Source: Hyphomicrobiales bacterium (GTDB lineage Bacteria; Pseudomonadota; Alphaproteobacteria; Rhizobiales; TMED25). From it: DNA of 64,000 nt. Location of the stretch: NCBI GenBank assembly GCA_029245795.1, contig JAQWOP010000010.1:1-64000 (forward strand), read 5' to 3'. The notes beneath the pieces are model-generated. The model was not told the origin of the DNA. It saw only the letters and a program-made list of their open reading frames with translations, and ran no database searches. Shown here piece by piece: positions 19,084-27,501 of the stretch (positions are counted from its first letter, which is position 1; the number at the start of each line of letters is the position of its first letter). The position numbers were made by a program, and so were the translations under genes.

Positions 19084-19845
19084 TCATATTTTCCATGCCG
19101 AGTGAATAGAAGCAACCCCAGCTGATAAATTTTTATATCTTGATTTGATAAAACCTGTATCACTTATCATATTATTAAATTCTTCTTGCTTTGGAAATTT
19201 TTTAATACTTTCAATTAAATATTTATATGAATCCCTATCATTTGCAAACATATGCCCTAATTCTGGTATTATATTTCTTGAATAAAACTCATAAAATCTA
19301 TCTATAACAGGTATTTCAATTTGTGAAAATTCCAAACACAAAAATTTTCCTCCATATTTGAGTACACGATATATTTCTTTCAGTGCAATATCAATTGAAG
19401 CTACATTCCTAATCCCAAACGCAATTGTTATACAATCCATAGATTTAGATTCAAGGGGTATATTTTCAGCATCAGAAACAAATAAAGATAAATTCTCTTT
19501 GTATTTTGAATATTCTTTTCTTTTTTGAGCCTGAGAAATCATTTGTTGATTTATATCCATCATATAAACATCAATTTTGTTTGAATTTCTTTCAAGTAAT
19601 TTAAATGGTATATCGCCAGTCCCACAGGCAAGATCTAAATATGAGAATATATTATTACTAGACCTATTATTGCTTATCATATTAACTAGTATATCTTTCC
19701 AAATTCTATGGGTACCAAAGGATAAAATATCATTCATTAGATCGTATTTTTCCGAGACAGAATTAAATACATTATTAACTTGCTTAATTTTTTGATCTTT
19801 AGATACTTCTACATTACCAAAGAAGAACTTATTATTGTTTTTCAT
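19084..19845 (-). CDS. ubiE: Demethylubiquinone/demethylmenaquinone C-methyltransferase
   Basis: UbiE carries out the C-methylation step of ubiquinone (and menaquinone) synthesis with SAM. The 253-residue protein has the N-terminal VFNSVSEKYDLMNDILSFG, the SAM loop YLDLACGTGDIPFKL, the MDCITIAFGIRNV segment and the C-terminal SAGVASIHSAWK that closes UbiE proteins. It is the first gene of the leftward ubiE-ubiB-coaBC-dut operon and is divergent from mutM, with 61 bases between. Together with ubiB it points to a ubiquinone-based respiratory chain. Confidence 0.97.
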   Translation of the reverse strand: MKNNNKFFFGNVEVSKDQKIKQVNNVFNSVSEKYDLMNDILSFGTHRIWKDILVNMISNNRSSNNIFSYLDLACGTGDIPFKLLERNSNKIDVYMMDINQQMISQAQKRKEYSKYKENLSLFVSDAENIPLESKSMDCITIAFGIRNVASIDIALKEIYRVLKYGGKFLCLEFSQIEIPVIDRFYEFYSRNIIPELGHMFANDRDSYKYLIESIKKFPKQEEFNNMISDTGFIKSRYKNLSAGVASIHSAWKI

Positions 19846-19906
19846 AATTAATATTTAATCTTTTATTTATTTCATGTAATTTATTAATAATAACATTTGA
19901 AAAGAT

Positions 19907-20758
19907 ATGCCAGAACTACCTGAAGTTGAGATTATTAAAAATAACCTATCGGATAATTTACTAGAAAATACATTTCTTTCTGTCGAAATTTATTCCGAAA
20001 AGCTTAGATATAAAATACCATATAATCTTGCAGAAAGCATAAAAAATGTAAAAGTCCTTAAAGTAGACAGAATTGCTAAATATATATTTGTCTATTTAAA
20101 TAATAATAAAATACTAATTATACATCTAGGTATGACAGGTAATTTTCTAGTTAATCATATAAATGACGAAATAACCCCTATAAAGCATACTCATATTAAA
20201 TTTATAATGTCTAATTCCAAAGTGATTAGATATATTGATATAAGAAGGTTTGGATTTATTAAAATTTACGATCTAAAAGAAAAAGAATTTGATATTTTTA
20301 AAAATAAATTAGGAGTTGATGCTATAAGCAATAATTTTAATTCTAAAAATCTTATCAATCACATAAAAAATAAGAAAATTAATATTAAAAGTGCTTTATT
20401 GGACCAGAAAATAGTAGGGGGTATCGGAAATATATATGCTTCAGAAGCACTTTTTAAGGCTGGTATATCTCCATTAGATTGTAGTAAAGATGTTGCCAAA
20501 AATATCAAAAAAATTAATAATCTTATTAAGGCTATAAAATTTATACTAAGAGACGCAATAAAAGTAGGTGGATCAACAATAAAAAATCATAAGAATATGA
20601 ATGGTGAAAGCGGCTATTTTCAATATAAGTTTAATGTATATAACAGAGAAGATTTAAAATGTAATAATATTAAATGTGAATCCTCTATAAAAAAAATAAG
20701 ACAATCTGGGAGATCTACTTTTTATTGTGAAAATTGTCAGGAAAAAGAGAATGGTTAA
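19907..20758 (+). CDS. mutM: Formamidopyrimidine-DNA glycosylase
   Basis: MutM (Fpg) removes 8-oxoguanine and other oxidised purines from DNA and cuts the backbone. The 283-residue protein begins with PELPEVEIIKNNL, in which the processed N-terminal proline is the nucleophile. The helix-two-turn-helix segment LDQKIVGGIGNIYASEALF is intact. The C-terminal zinc finger has a C-x4-C followed by CENC (QSGRSTFYCENCQ), the spacing common in alphaproteobacteria. It is divergent from ubiE and overlaps the next gene by 8 bases. Confidence 0.97.
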   Translation: MPELPEVEIIKNNLSDNLLENTFLSVEIYSEKLRYKIPYNLAESIKNVKVLKVDRIAKYIFVYLNNNKILIIHLGMTGNFLVNHINDEITPIKHTHIKFIMSNSKVIRYIDIRRFGFIKIYDLKEKEFDIFKNKLGVDAISNNFNSKNLINHIKNKKINIKSALLDQKIVGGIGNIYASEALFKAGISPLDCSKDVAKNIKKINNLIKAIKFILRDAIKVGGSTIKNHKNMNGESGYFQYKFNVYNREDLKCNNIKCESSIKKIRQSGRSTFYCENCQEKENG

Positions 20759-21503
20759 CTATAATTATATATATACATCCTTAAAGAATGAACATACATT
20801 CCATATAATTTTAAATAGACAAAAACAATATAATTCCTTAAATCAAAAATTATCTCAGGAATTAATATCTGCTTTCAAATATGCCGATGAAAATACAAAA
20901 ATAAAGTGTATCATTATTTCTGGTGGTGATAATTTTTCTGCGGGTGCTGATATTTCAGAACTATATACAGACCCACATTTTATAGATCTATGGGAGGAAA
21001 TAGATAAAATTAAAAAACCTATCATTGCAATAATCAATGGTGTCGCACTTGGAGGTGGTCTTGAATTAATTTTGATGTTTGATATTATTTTAGCTACGAA
21101 AGATTCTAAATTTGGGCAACCAGAAATAAAATTAGGCTTAATTCCTGGTGGAGGCGCCACACAGCGTCTTCCAAGAATAATAGGTAAGAATTTATCTCTT
21201 GAAATGTGTTTAACCGGAAATAATATATCCGCAATAGAAGCAAAAGAACTTGGGATTATTAATAAAATTTGTTCTGAAGAAGAATTAATACCATTTGCTG
21301 AAAATCTTGCGTCACAAATTGCAGAAAAATCAACTGAATCTATTATAATGATAAAACATCTTATTAAACAAAGTTTCAATTTAAAAATTGAAGAGGGGCT
21401 AAGACAAGAAAAAAATAATTTCTATAAGATAATTAAAAGTAAAAATGGTATAGAAGGCATTAATGCATTTATAGAAAAAAGAAAACCAAAATTTTGCGAT
21501 TAA
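20751..21503 (+). CDS. Enoyl-CoA hydratase (crotonase family)
   Basis: Starting at ATG 20751, which overlaps the mutM stop (ATGGTTAA), the protein has 250 residues; the GTG at 20727 would overlap more. The oxyanion-hole segments are present (DNFSAGADISEL and NGVALGGGLELIL). Both catalytic glutamates of true enoyl-CoA hydratases are kept, one in GGGLE and one in FGQPEIKLGLIPGGGATQRL. It should hydrate trans-2-enoyl-CoA in beta-oxidation or amino-acid breakdown; the exact substrate cannot be read. An enoyl-CoA hydratase between mutM and rpsT-dnaA is a recurring alphaproteobacterial arrangement. Confidence 0.9.
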   Translation: MVNYNYIYTSLKNEHTFHIILNRQKQYNSLNQKLSQELISAFKYADENTKIKCIIISGGDNFSAGADISELYTDPHFIDLWEEIDKIKKPIIAIINGVALGGGLELILMFDIILATKDSKFGQPEIKLGLIPGGGATQRLPRIIGKNLSLEMCLTGNNISAIEAKELGIINKICSEEELIPFAENLASQIAEKSTESIIMIKHLIKQSFNLKIEEGLRQEKNNFYKIIKSKNGIEGINAFIEKRKPKFCD

Positions 21504-21515
21504 TGCATTATTGAG

Positions 21516-21544
21516 TTGACGTAATATCAATCAATCTCTATATA
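21516..21544 (+). promoter_or_regulatory. Sigma-70-type promoter for rpsT
   Basis: TTGACG at 21516-21521, a 17-base spacer and TATATA at 21539-21544 lie 33 bases upstream of the rpsT start. The -35 matches the consensus in five of six bases and the spacing is ideal, making it one of the better promoter matches in the window. Confidence 0.6.
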
Positions 21545-21576
21545 TTCATTATTAATCATTAATAGAATAAATTAAA

Positions 21577-21837
21577 ATGGCAAATACTAAATCTGCAAAA
21601 AAAATGGTTCGTAAAATTGAAAAGCGTACCAGTGTTAATCGAATGCGAAGAAGTATGGTTAGAACTTCTGTTAAGAAAGCAGAGATCCTAATTGACGCAG
21701 GAGATAAAGATAATGCAAAAGAAGCACTAATAGCTGCTGAAAAACAATTAATGCGCGGAGCACAAAAAGGAGCTTTTAATAAAAAAATGGCTTCAAGAAA
21801 AATATCCCGTTTAACGAAAAAACTTATAAACTCATAA
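21577..21837 (+). CDS. rpsT: 30S ribosomal protein S20
   Basis: S20 binds 16S rRNA early in 30S assembly. The 86-residue, lysine- and arginine-rich protein has the family pattern MANTKSAKKMVRKIEKR at the start, RRSMVRTSVKKAE in the middle and GAFNKKMASRKISRLTKKL at the end. It has its own promoter-like sequence at 21516-21544 and is transcribed toward dnaA. rpsT just ahead of dnaA is typical of alphaproteobacteria; here a rhodanese gene and about 500 bases of non-coding DNA come between. Confidence 0.97.
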   Translation: MANTKSAKKMVRKIEKRTSVNRMRRSMVRTSVKKAEILIDAGDKDNAKEALIAAEKQLMRGAQKGAFNKKMASRKISRLTKKLINS

Positions 21838-22020
21838 GATCCATAAAAAATATAACTCTTAGTTTTTAAAAAAAAATATTGATAATTCTAATTTAGAATT
21901 AGTAAGTTTCTATTATTTTTAATTATTTTTATTCATTTTTATTCATAAATTAGTTACATATTTTATCAAAGAAAAAGTGTATTAATTTCAATGAGTTAAG
22001 AATAAAGTGTCAAAAACATT

Positions 22021-22052
22021 AAAAAAGGGTTAATTCAAAGAACCTTTTTTTT
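22021..22052 (+). terminator. Intrinsic terminator downstream of rpsT
   Basis: AAAAGGGTT and AACCTTTTT pair across a 9-base loop (one G-T pair) and run straight into eight T. It lies about 185 bases after the rpsT stop, so it ends either a long rpsT 3' untranslated region or a short independent RNA. Confidence 0.65.
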
Positions 22053-22186
22053 AGTAAAAAAAAGATTTTATCTAGAAGTAAATCCTAAAATACTTAAAAT
22101 TTATCAACATAGATTTATTATTATTCTTCAGTCAGTTGTTAAAATATATAAAAGTTTTTTGCTAAGATAATAATGTAAAATAAAAG

Positions 22187-22204
22187 TATTCAGTATACTG
22201 AATA
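22187..22204. promoter_or_regulatory. 18-bp perfect palindrome, possible operator for rhodanese-dnaA
   Basis: TATTCAGTATACTGAATA is a perfect dyad 130 bases upstream of the rhodanese start. Unlike most AT-rich dyads here it contains CAG/CTG cores. It has the size and symmetry of a dimeric repressor site. No regulator can be assigned. Confidence 0.4.
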
Positions 22205-22333
22205 TATAAAAATAACCTTTTAAATAAAAAATAATTTACATATAGTATCATCTGAATAATATAGTTTTATTCTGGCTCTTGAAGAGGAATTCGCTTCTTC
22301 TAAACATTATTTTAGATAGGATGTATTCGTCAA

Positions 22334-22789
22334 ATGCATATTGAAACACTTAATACAGAAACAAACTATGCAGGCGATATCACTCCAAGTACGGCATGGG
22401 AAGTTCTCTCGAAAAACCAAAAGTCTTTGATGATTGATGTTCGAACAAAAGCTGAACTAAGTTTTGTTGGACAGCCAGATCTATCATCTATTAATAAATC
22501 AGTAAAAAATATAGAACTCCAACTTTTTCCTGGTGGAATCTTAAATGACGATTTTACATCGCAACTACTTCTAGAGCTAGAGAATTTAAATATGGATAAA
22601 GAAGATCCTTTGTTATTTCTGTGTCGTTCTGGCGCAAGAAGTTCAAAGTCTGCTTCAATGATGGCGCACACAGGTTGGGAATGTTGCTATAATATAGCTT
22701 ATGGATTTGAGGGAGATCCAAATGAAAATCATCACCGTGCTCTTGTTAATGGCTGGAAACATGAAGGGTTACCATGGATTCAACAGTGA
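22334..22789 (+). CDS. Rhodanese-like domain protein overlapping dnaA
   Basis: A single-domain rhodanese homologue of 151 residues. The domain starts at TPSTAWEVLSKNQKSLMIDVR, and the active-site loop CRSGARS begins at Cys97, so persulfide or sulfurtransferase chemistry is possible. It has no signal peptide and should be cytosolic. Its last 16 bases overlap the chosen dnaA start, so the two genes are probably co-transcribed and translationally coupled. It separates rpsT from dnaA, which are usually adjacent in relatives. The physiological substrate is unknown. Confidence 0.85.
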   Translation: MHIETLNTETNYAGDITPSTAWEVLSKNQKSLMIDVRTKAELSFVGQPDLSSINKSVKNIELQLFPGGILNDDFTSQLLLELENLNMDKEDPLLFLCRSGARSSKSASMMAHTGWECCYNIAYGFEGDPNENHHRALVNGWKHEGLPWIQQ

Positions 22790-24195
22790 ATAATGTAAAA
22801 AAGAACTACAACATCCAAGATACATGGAAAATAGTCAATAAGACTCTGCGTATCCAAGTTGGAGAAGATCTTTATAATAGCTGGTTTACTAGATTAGAAC
22901 CTCATAAAATTGAGAATGGAATTTTAACCCTATCACTCCCAACTCTATTTCTTAAAAGCTGGATAAAATCAAGGTACAATGATAAACTTTTAGAAATTTG
23001 GAAAGCTCAAATACCTGAGATTAATCAGATAGATCTGCGTGTGAGAAATCACGGAGAAAGAAAATCTGATTCATCCGATTTAAATGGCAACACATCTGAT
23101 AATTCATCTCATAATCTTCAATTCACTGATGAAAATCATTCAAATAATAATGGGACCCCCCTCGATAGAAGATACACTTTCAATAACTATGTTGTTGGTA
23201 GATCTAACGCACTCGCTCATGCAGCCGCAATGAGAGTTGCTCAACCACAAAAAAATGCCCCTATTGAATTTAATCCACTATATATTCATGGCCCTGTAGG
23301 AACAGGTAAAACTCACTTGCTGAATGCTATTGCTTGGGAAACAAAAGCTAGGTCGCCTGACCGAAATATATTATTTCTATCAGCTGTAAGATTTATGAGC
23401 TCTTTTGTTGAGGCAGTAAAATCTAAAGATACTATTAGTTTCAAAAAAATATTTGCAGATGTTGATTTACTATTAATTGACGATATGCAATTTCTTCAAG
23501 GCAAAGCAGTTCAGCAGGAATTCTGTCATATATTCAATGCATTAGATACATCAAAACACCAAATAGTTATAGCAGGTGACTCACCTCCTTCAAAACTTGA
23601 AATGTTAGATGACAGAATGAAATCAAGACTTTCAGGTGGTCTTGTTGCTCAAATTGGGCCAACAGATTTTGATATAAGAAGAGGAATTTTAGAAAAAAAA
23701 CTAACACAGACATTAAGAGGAAATACTAGAATTGAAATATCATCAGCTGTTCTTGACTTTCTTGCGAGAAGAATTCAAAGTTCAGGTAGAGAATTAGAAG
23801 GAGCCATGAACAGAATAATCGCTGCTCATAGCCTAAATAAACGGCCAATTACAGTTGAAGAGGCTGCAATATCAATTCAAGACCTAATAAGCGAAGAACA
23901 AAATAGACAAATTATGATAGAAGATGTTCTTAGGACTATAAGTGGCCACTTTAATGTCACCAGACAAGACATATTATCTTCTAGGAGGCATAAAACTATA
24001 GTTTACCCAAGGCAAATTGGAATGTATTTAGCAAAAATACTAACGTCAAGGTCTCTTCCAGAAATTGGAAGGAAATTTGGAGGTAGGGATCATACAACTG
24101 TTTTGCATGCTGTTAGAAAAATTGAAAGGTTAATTCAAAACGATCCTAGTATTAAAAGTTCAATTGCAAGCCTTGAAAATTCATTAAAAGAATAA
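22774..24195 (+). CDS. dnaA: Chromosomal replication initiator protein DnaA
   Basis: DnaA binds DnaA boxes at oriC and unwinds the origin. The 473-residue protein has an N-terminal oligomerisation domain (1-90), an asparagine- and serine-rich linker (about 95-130), an AAA+ domain with Walker A GPVGTGKT at 173-180 and Walker B LLLIDDMQFL, and the C-terminal DNA-binding domain ending in the DnaA signature GGRDHTTVLHAVRKIE. ATG 22774 overlaps the rhodanese stop; a GTG at 22786 is an alternative. The probable origin is about 20 kb away rather than next to this gene, as in other alphaproteobacteria. Confidence 0.98.
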   Translation: MDSTVNNVKKNYNIQDTWKIVNKTLRIQVGEDLYNSWFTRLEPHKIENGILTLSLPTLFLKSWIKSRYNDKLLEIWKAQIPEINQIDLRVRNHGERKSDSSDLNGNTSDNSSHNLQFTDENHSNNNGTPLDRRYTFNNYVVGRSNALAHAAAMRVAQPQKNAPIEFNPLYIHGPVGTGKTHLLNAIAWETKARSPDRNILFLSAVRFMSSFVEAVKSKDTISFKKIFADVDLLLIDDMQFLQGKAVQQEFCHIFNALDTSKHQIVIAGDSPPSKLEMLDDRMKSRLSGGLVAQIGPTDFDIRRGILEKKLTQTLRGNTRIEISSAVLDFLARRIQSSGRELEGAMNRIIAAHSLNKRPITVEEAAISIQDLISEEQNRQIMIEDVLRTISGHFNVTRQDILSSRRHKTIVYPRQIGMYLAKILTSRSLPEIGRKFGGRDHTTVLHAVRKIERLIQNDPSIKSSIASLENSLKE

Positions 24196-24227
24196 ATACA
24201 CCGTATTTTTTGTCAATTATGCTAATT

Positions 24228-24252
24228 AACATTGATATAAAAATGTTTTTTT
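24228..24252 (+). terminator. Weak terminator-like hairpin between dnaA and dnaN
   Basis: AACATT and AATGTT pair across an 8-base loop and are followed by five more T. The stem is low in GC, so it may be only partly effective. If real, it separates dnaA transcription from dnaN. Confidence 0.35.
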
Positions 24253-24291
24253 AATAAGCTGTATATCATAAATGATTAAAAAATTAGTCAA

Positions 24292-25422
24292 ATGGAAGCA
24301 ATAATAGAAAAAAATGAGCTTTTAAAAGCTCTTAACCATGTTCAAAACGTGGTTGAAAAAAGAAATACTATTCCCATACTTGCAAATATACTTATAGTGG
24401 CAGAGGGCGTTGGTCTCAAATTGATATCAACAGATCTAGATATAGAAGTAATTGAAGAAATAAACGCTAAAATTGAAGTGGGGGGAAGCCTTACAGCTCC
24501 CGCACACCTTCTATATGATATTATAAGAAAACTTCCAGATGGTTCCGAAATATTAATATCAAAAAATGATGACCAAGAGCATCTAACTGTTAGTTCTGGA
24601 AAATCAAATTTTAAATTACAAACTTTACCTAGATCAGATTTCCCAGAAATCTCTAATGATCAATATACTCATGTATTCACCATAGTTAGTGGTGAATTAA
24701 ACAGATTAATTGAAAAAACTAGATTTGCAATATCGAATGAAGAAACAAGATATTATTTAAATGGAATATATTTGCATGAATCTCCAGCTGATAGTTCAAA
24801 CGGAAAGATGCCAACTCTGAGAACTGTATCAACCGATGGGCATAGACTAGCTCAGGCAGAACTTCCACTTCCAGAAGGGGCAAAAGGAATTCCAGGTGTA
24901 ATTATACCAAGAAAAGCAATATCTGAAATCCTAAAACTCACACATGAATTAGATGGAGATATTGAAGTAAGAATATCTGAAAATAAATTGAAATTTATAT
25001 TTAATAACATAGAAATTACTACAAAAGTTATTGATGGTACTTTTCCTGATTACAATAGAGTTATCCCCTTTCAAAATGATAAAAAAATGTCTGTTGACGC
25101 CGAACTACTAACTGATGCCGTTGATAGGGTTGCTACATTGTCAAGTGAGCGTGGAAGAGCCGTTAAATTATCCTTAAATAATAATAACTTAATATTATCG
25201 GTAACTAGTCCTGAGGCAGGAACAGCAATAGAAGAAATATCTGTTGATTTCAAAGGTGAAGGTTTTGAAATTGGTTTTAATTCAAAATATTTATTGGATA
25301 TTACATCACAATTAAGTGGTCAATCTGTAAAGTTTTTATTTTCAGAACCAAATTCACCATGTCTTATACTAGATCCAGATGATGAAGCCACACTATATGT
25401 ACTCATGCCAATGAGAGTTTAA
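24292..25422 (+). CDS. dnaN: DNA polymerase III beta subunit (sliding clamp)
   Basis: DnaN is the ring-shaped processivity clamp of the replicase. The 376-residue protein shows the three-fold clamp architecture: an opening MEAIIEKNELLKALNHVQNV, VVEKRNTIPILANILI, a middle FPEISNDQYTHVFTI with TVSTDGHRLAQAEL, and the C-terminal MPMRV that ends most clamps. It follows dnaA by 96 bases. The recF and gyrB genes that often come next in other bacteria are missing; dnaK follows instead. HolA, part of the clamp loader, is encoded at 53276-54295. Confidence 0.98.
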   Translation: MEAIIEKNELLKALNHVQNVVEKRNTIPILANILIVAEGVGLKLISTDLDIEVIEEINAKIEVGGSLTAPAHLLYDIIRKLPDGSEILISKNDDQEHLTVSSGKSNFKLQTLPRSDFPEISNDQYTHVFTIVSGELNRLIEKTRFAISNEETRYYLNGIYLHESPADSSNGKMPTLRTVSTDGHRLAQAELPLPEGAKGIPGVIIPRKAISEILKLTHELDGDIEVRISENKLKFIFNNIEITTKVIDGTFPDYNRVIPFQNDKKMSVDAELLTDAVDRVATLSSERGRAVKLSLNNNNLILSVTSPEAGTAIEEISVDFKGEGFEIGFNSKYLLDITSQLSGQSVKFLFSEPNSPCLILDPDDEATLYVLMPMRV

Positions 25423-25473
25423 TTTATTTTTCAATCTTTAAAATAAAAAATTACTAAAAAATAGATCTAGTAT

Positions 25474-25501
25474 CTTGTAGGTTTAAATTTTACCCCTATA
25501 T
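25474..25501 (+). promoter_or_regulatory. Heat-shock (RpoH/sigma-32-type) promoter for dnaK-dnaJ
   Basis: CTTG at 25474-25477, a 17-base spacer and CCTATAT at 25495-25501 match the alphaproteobacterial RpoH pattern (CTTG, 17 bases, CYTATNT). It lies about 60 bases before the dnaK start. No CIRCE inverted repeat was seen, so RpoH control is more likely than HrcA control. Confidence 0.65.
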
Positions 25502-25564
25502 AACATGTATAAGGGATTATTTAATTTTAAATACATTTTGTCGCTATTTTAAGGAGTAATGAGA

Positions 25565-27466
25565 ATGGCTAAAATAATTGGTATTGATTTAGGGACAACA
25601 AATTCTTGTGTTGCTGTTATGGATGGGAAAGATCCAAAGGTAATTGAAAATTCAGAAGGGGCTCGAACAACGCCTTCAATCGTTGCATTTGGTGAAAACT
25701 CAGAAAGGACAACAGGGTTACCTGCAAAACGTCAAGCAGTCACTAATCCAGAGAATACTCTTTTTGCTGTAAAACGTCTGATGGGAAGAAGATTTGACGA
25801 TCCTTTGGTAAAAAAAGATAAAAATTTAGTACCATATACGATTGCAAAAGCTGAAAATGGTGATGCATGGGTACAAGCTAGATCAGAGAAGTACTCTCCA
25901 TCACAAATCTCTGCATTTGTCCTACAAAAAATGAAAGAAACTGCTGAAAGTTATTTAAGTGAAACTGTTACTCAAGCTGTTATTACTGTCCCTGCATATT
26001 TTAATGATGCACAAAGACAAGCAACAAAAGATGCAGGAAAAATTGCAGGTCTTGAGGTTTTAAGAATTATAAATGAACCAACAGCCGCAGCTCTTGCTTA
26101 TGGTTTAGATAGGAAAGATGGCCAAACAATTGCGGTCTATGACCTTGGGGGAGGAACATTTGATATTTCAATCCTTGAAATAGGAGATGGCGTTTTCGAG
26201 GTAAAATCAACCAATGGTGATACATTTCTTGGGGGCGAAGACTTTGATGGACGATTAGTAAATTATTTGGCAGAAGAATTTAAAAAAGATCAGGGCGTAG
26301 ATATATTAAAGGATAAGTTAGCTCTGCAAAGATTAAAAGAGGCAGCTGAGAAAGCTAAGATCGAATTATCCTCAACAACGCAAACCGAGATTAATTTGCC
26401 CTACATAACTGCAGACCAGTCAGGTCCTAAACATTTAAATATAAAATTAACAAGAGCTAAATTTGAGACATTAGTTGCTGATTTAGTAGATAAAACAATT
26501 ACCCCATGCGAAAAAGCGCTTAAAGATGCTGGATTAAAACCTGGAGAAATCGATGAAGTTGTAATGGTTGGGGGAATGTCTCGTATGCCAAAAGTATTAG
26601 AAAAGGTACAGAATTTTTTTGGAAAAGAACCACACCGTGGTGTAAATCCTGATGAGGTTGTTGCCATTGGTGCAGCTATTCAAGCGGGTGTATTACAAGG
26701 AGACGTGAAAGATGTCCTTCTTTTGGATGTAACTCCGCTATCTCTTGGAATAGAAACACTCGGAGGAGTTTTTACGAGATTAATTGATAGAAATACAACA
26801 ATCCCTACAAAAAAAAGTCAGACATTTTCAACAGCTGAAGACAGTCAATCAGCAGTTACTATAAGAGTTTTTCAAGGTGAGAGAGAAATGGCAGCTGACA
26901 ATAAAATACTTGGAAATTTTGATCTAGTTGGTATTACGCCTGCTCCAAGAGGCGTTCCACAAATTGAAGTGACGTTTGACATTGATGCTAATGGTATTGT
27001 GAATGTTAAAGCCCTAGATAAAGCTACAAATAAAGAACAATCCATTAAAATTCAAGCTTCGGGTGGACTGTCAGATGAAGATATTGAAAATATGGTTAAA
27101 GATGCCGAGACACATGCTGAAGAAGATAAGGTCAAGAAAGAGTTGATAGAAACTAAAAACCAAGCAGAGTCATTAATTCACGGTACAGAAAAAAGCTTAA
27201 ATGAAAATAATGATAAAATTGGTGAAGAAGAGAAAAAATCAATTGAAGAAGCTATTGAAAAATTGAAAGCTTCCATTGAAAGTGATGATACAACAAAAAT
27301 TGCTGCTGATTTGGAAGCCCTTACTCAAGAAGCAATGAAACTTGGGGAAGCTATTTATAAAGCCCAACAAAATAGTCAAGAGGGTGAAAAAGAAAATAGC
27401 GAACCAGAAGAGGGTACTATTGTAGATGCAGAATTTGAAGAAGTTGATGAAGAAAACAAGCCTTAA
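25565..27466 (+). CDS. dnaK: Molecular chaperone DnaK (Hsp70)
   Basis: DnaK is the ATP-driven Hsp70 chaperone. The 633-residue protein has the ATPase signatures [31 protein letters not shown] and [13 protein letters not shown], the interdomain linker [13 protein letters not shown], the substrate-binding domain and a charged tail ending in [16 protein letters not shown] 25565 is chosen because AAGGAG (25551-25556) is eight bases away; ATG 25559 would be only two bases from it. A heat-shock-type promoter precedes the gene and dnaJ follows after 35 bases. Confidence 0.98.
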   Translation: MAKIIGIDLGTTNSCVAVMDGKDPKVIENSEGARTTPSIVAFGENSERTTGLPAKRQAVTNPENTLFAVKRLMGRRFDDPLVKKDKNLVPYTIAKAENGDAWVQARSEKYSPSQISAFVLQKMKETAESYLSETVTQAVITVPAYFNDAQRQATKDAGKIAGLEVLRIINEPTAAALAYGLDRKDGQTIAVYDLGGGTFDISILEIGDGVFEVKSTNGDTFLGGEDFDGRLVNYLAEEFKKDQGVDILKDKLALQRLKEAAEKAKIELSSTTQTEINLPYITADQSGPKHLNIKLTRAKFETLVADLVDKTITPCEKALKDAGLKPGEIDEVVMVGGMSRMPKVLEKVQNFFGKEPHRGVNPDEVVAIGAAIQAGVLQGDVKDVLLLDVTPLSLGIETLGGVFTRLIDRNTTIPTKKSQTFSTAEDSQSAVTIRVFQGEREMAADNKILGNFDLVGITPAPRGVPQIEVTFDIDANGIVNVKALDKATNKEQSIKIQASGGLSDEDIENMVKDAETHAEEDKVKKELIETKNQAESLIHGTEKSLNENNDKIGEEEKKSIEEAIEKLKASIESDDTTKIAADLEALTQEAMKLGEAIYKAQQNSQEGEKENSEPEEGTIVDAEFEEVDEENKP

Positions 27467-27501
27467 AACTTGATATTTTTTCATAGTGGAGACAAACTAA
27501 T

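Larger units (their letters stand above)
21838..22333. other. Intergenic region between rpsT and the rhodanese-dnaA pair
   Basis: About 500 bases, very AT-rich, with no convincing gene. It holds a terminator-like hairpin (22021-22052), one near-match to a DnaA box (TTATCAACA, 22101-22109, one mismatch) and an 18-bp perfect palindrome (22187-22204). The first 180 bases may be the 3' end of the rpsT transcript or a small RNA; the rest should hold the promoter of the rhodanese-dnaA pair. It lacks the perfect DnaA boxes seen at 43335-43400, so I do not take it as the origin. Confidence 0.6.

Noticed and set aside
19074..19163. N-terminal extension of ubiB
   Set aside because: It would overlap ubiE by 80 bases and adds residues absent from UbiB proteins; ATG 19073 fits the operon spacing.
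20855..21379. 174-codon open frame on the minus strand
   Set aside because: It lies wholly inside the enoyl-CoA hydratase gene on the other strand, which has intact catalytic motifs; the minus frame shows no recognisable domain.
22101..22109. TTATCAACA near dnaA as an origin DnaA box
   Set aside because: It has one mismatch and stands alone; the perfect pair in the ppsR-hemE gap is far better supported. It may still serve dnaA autoregulation.
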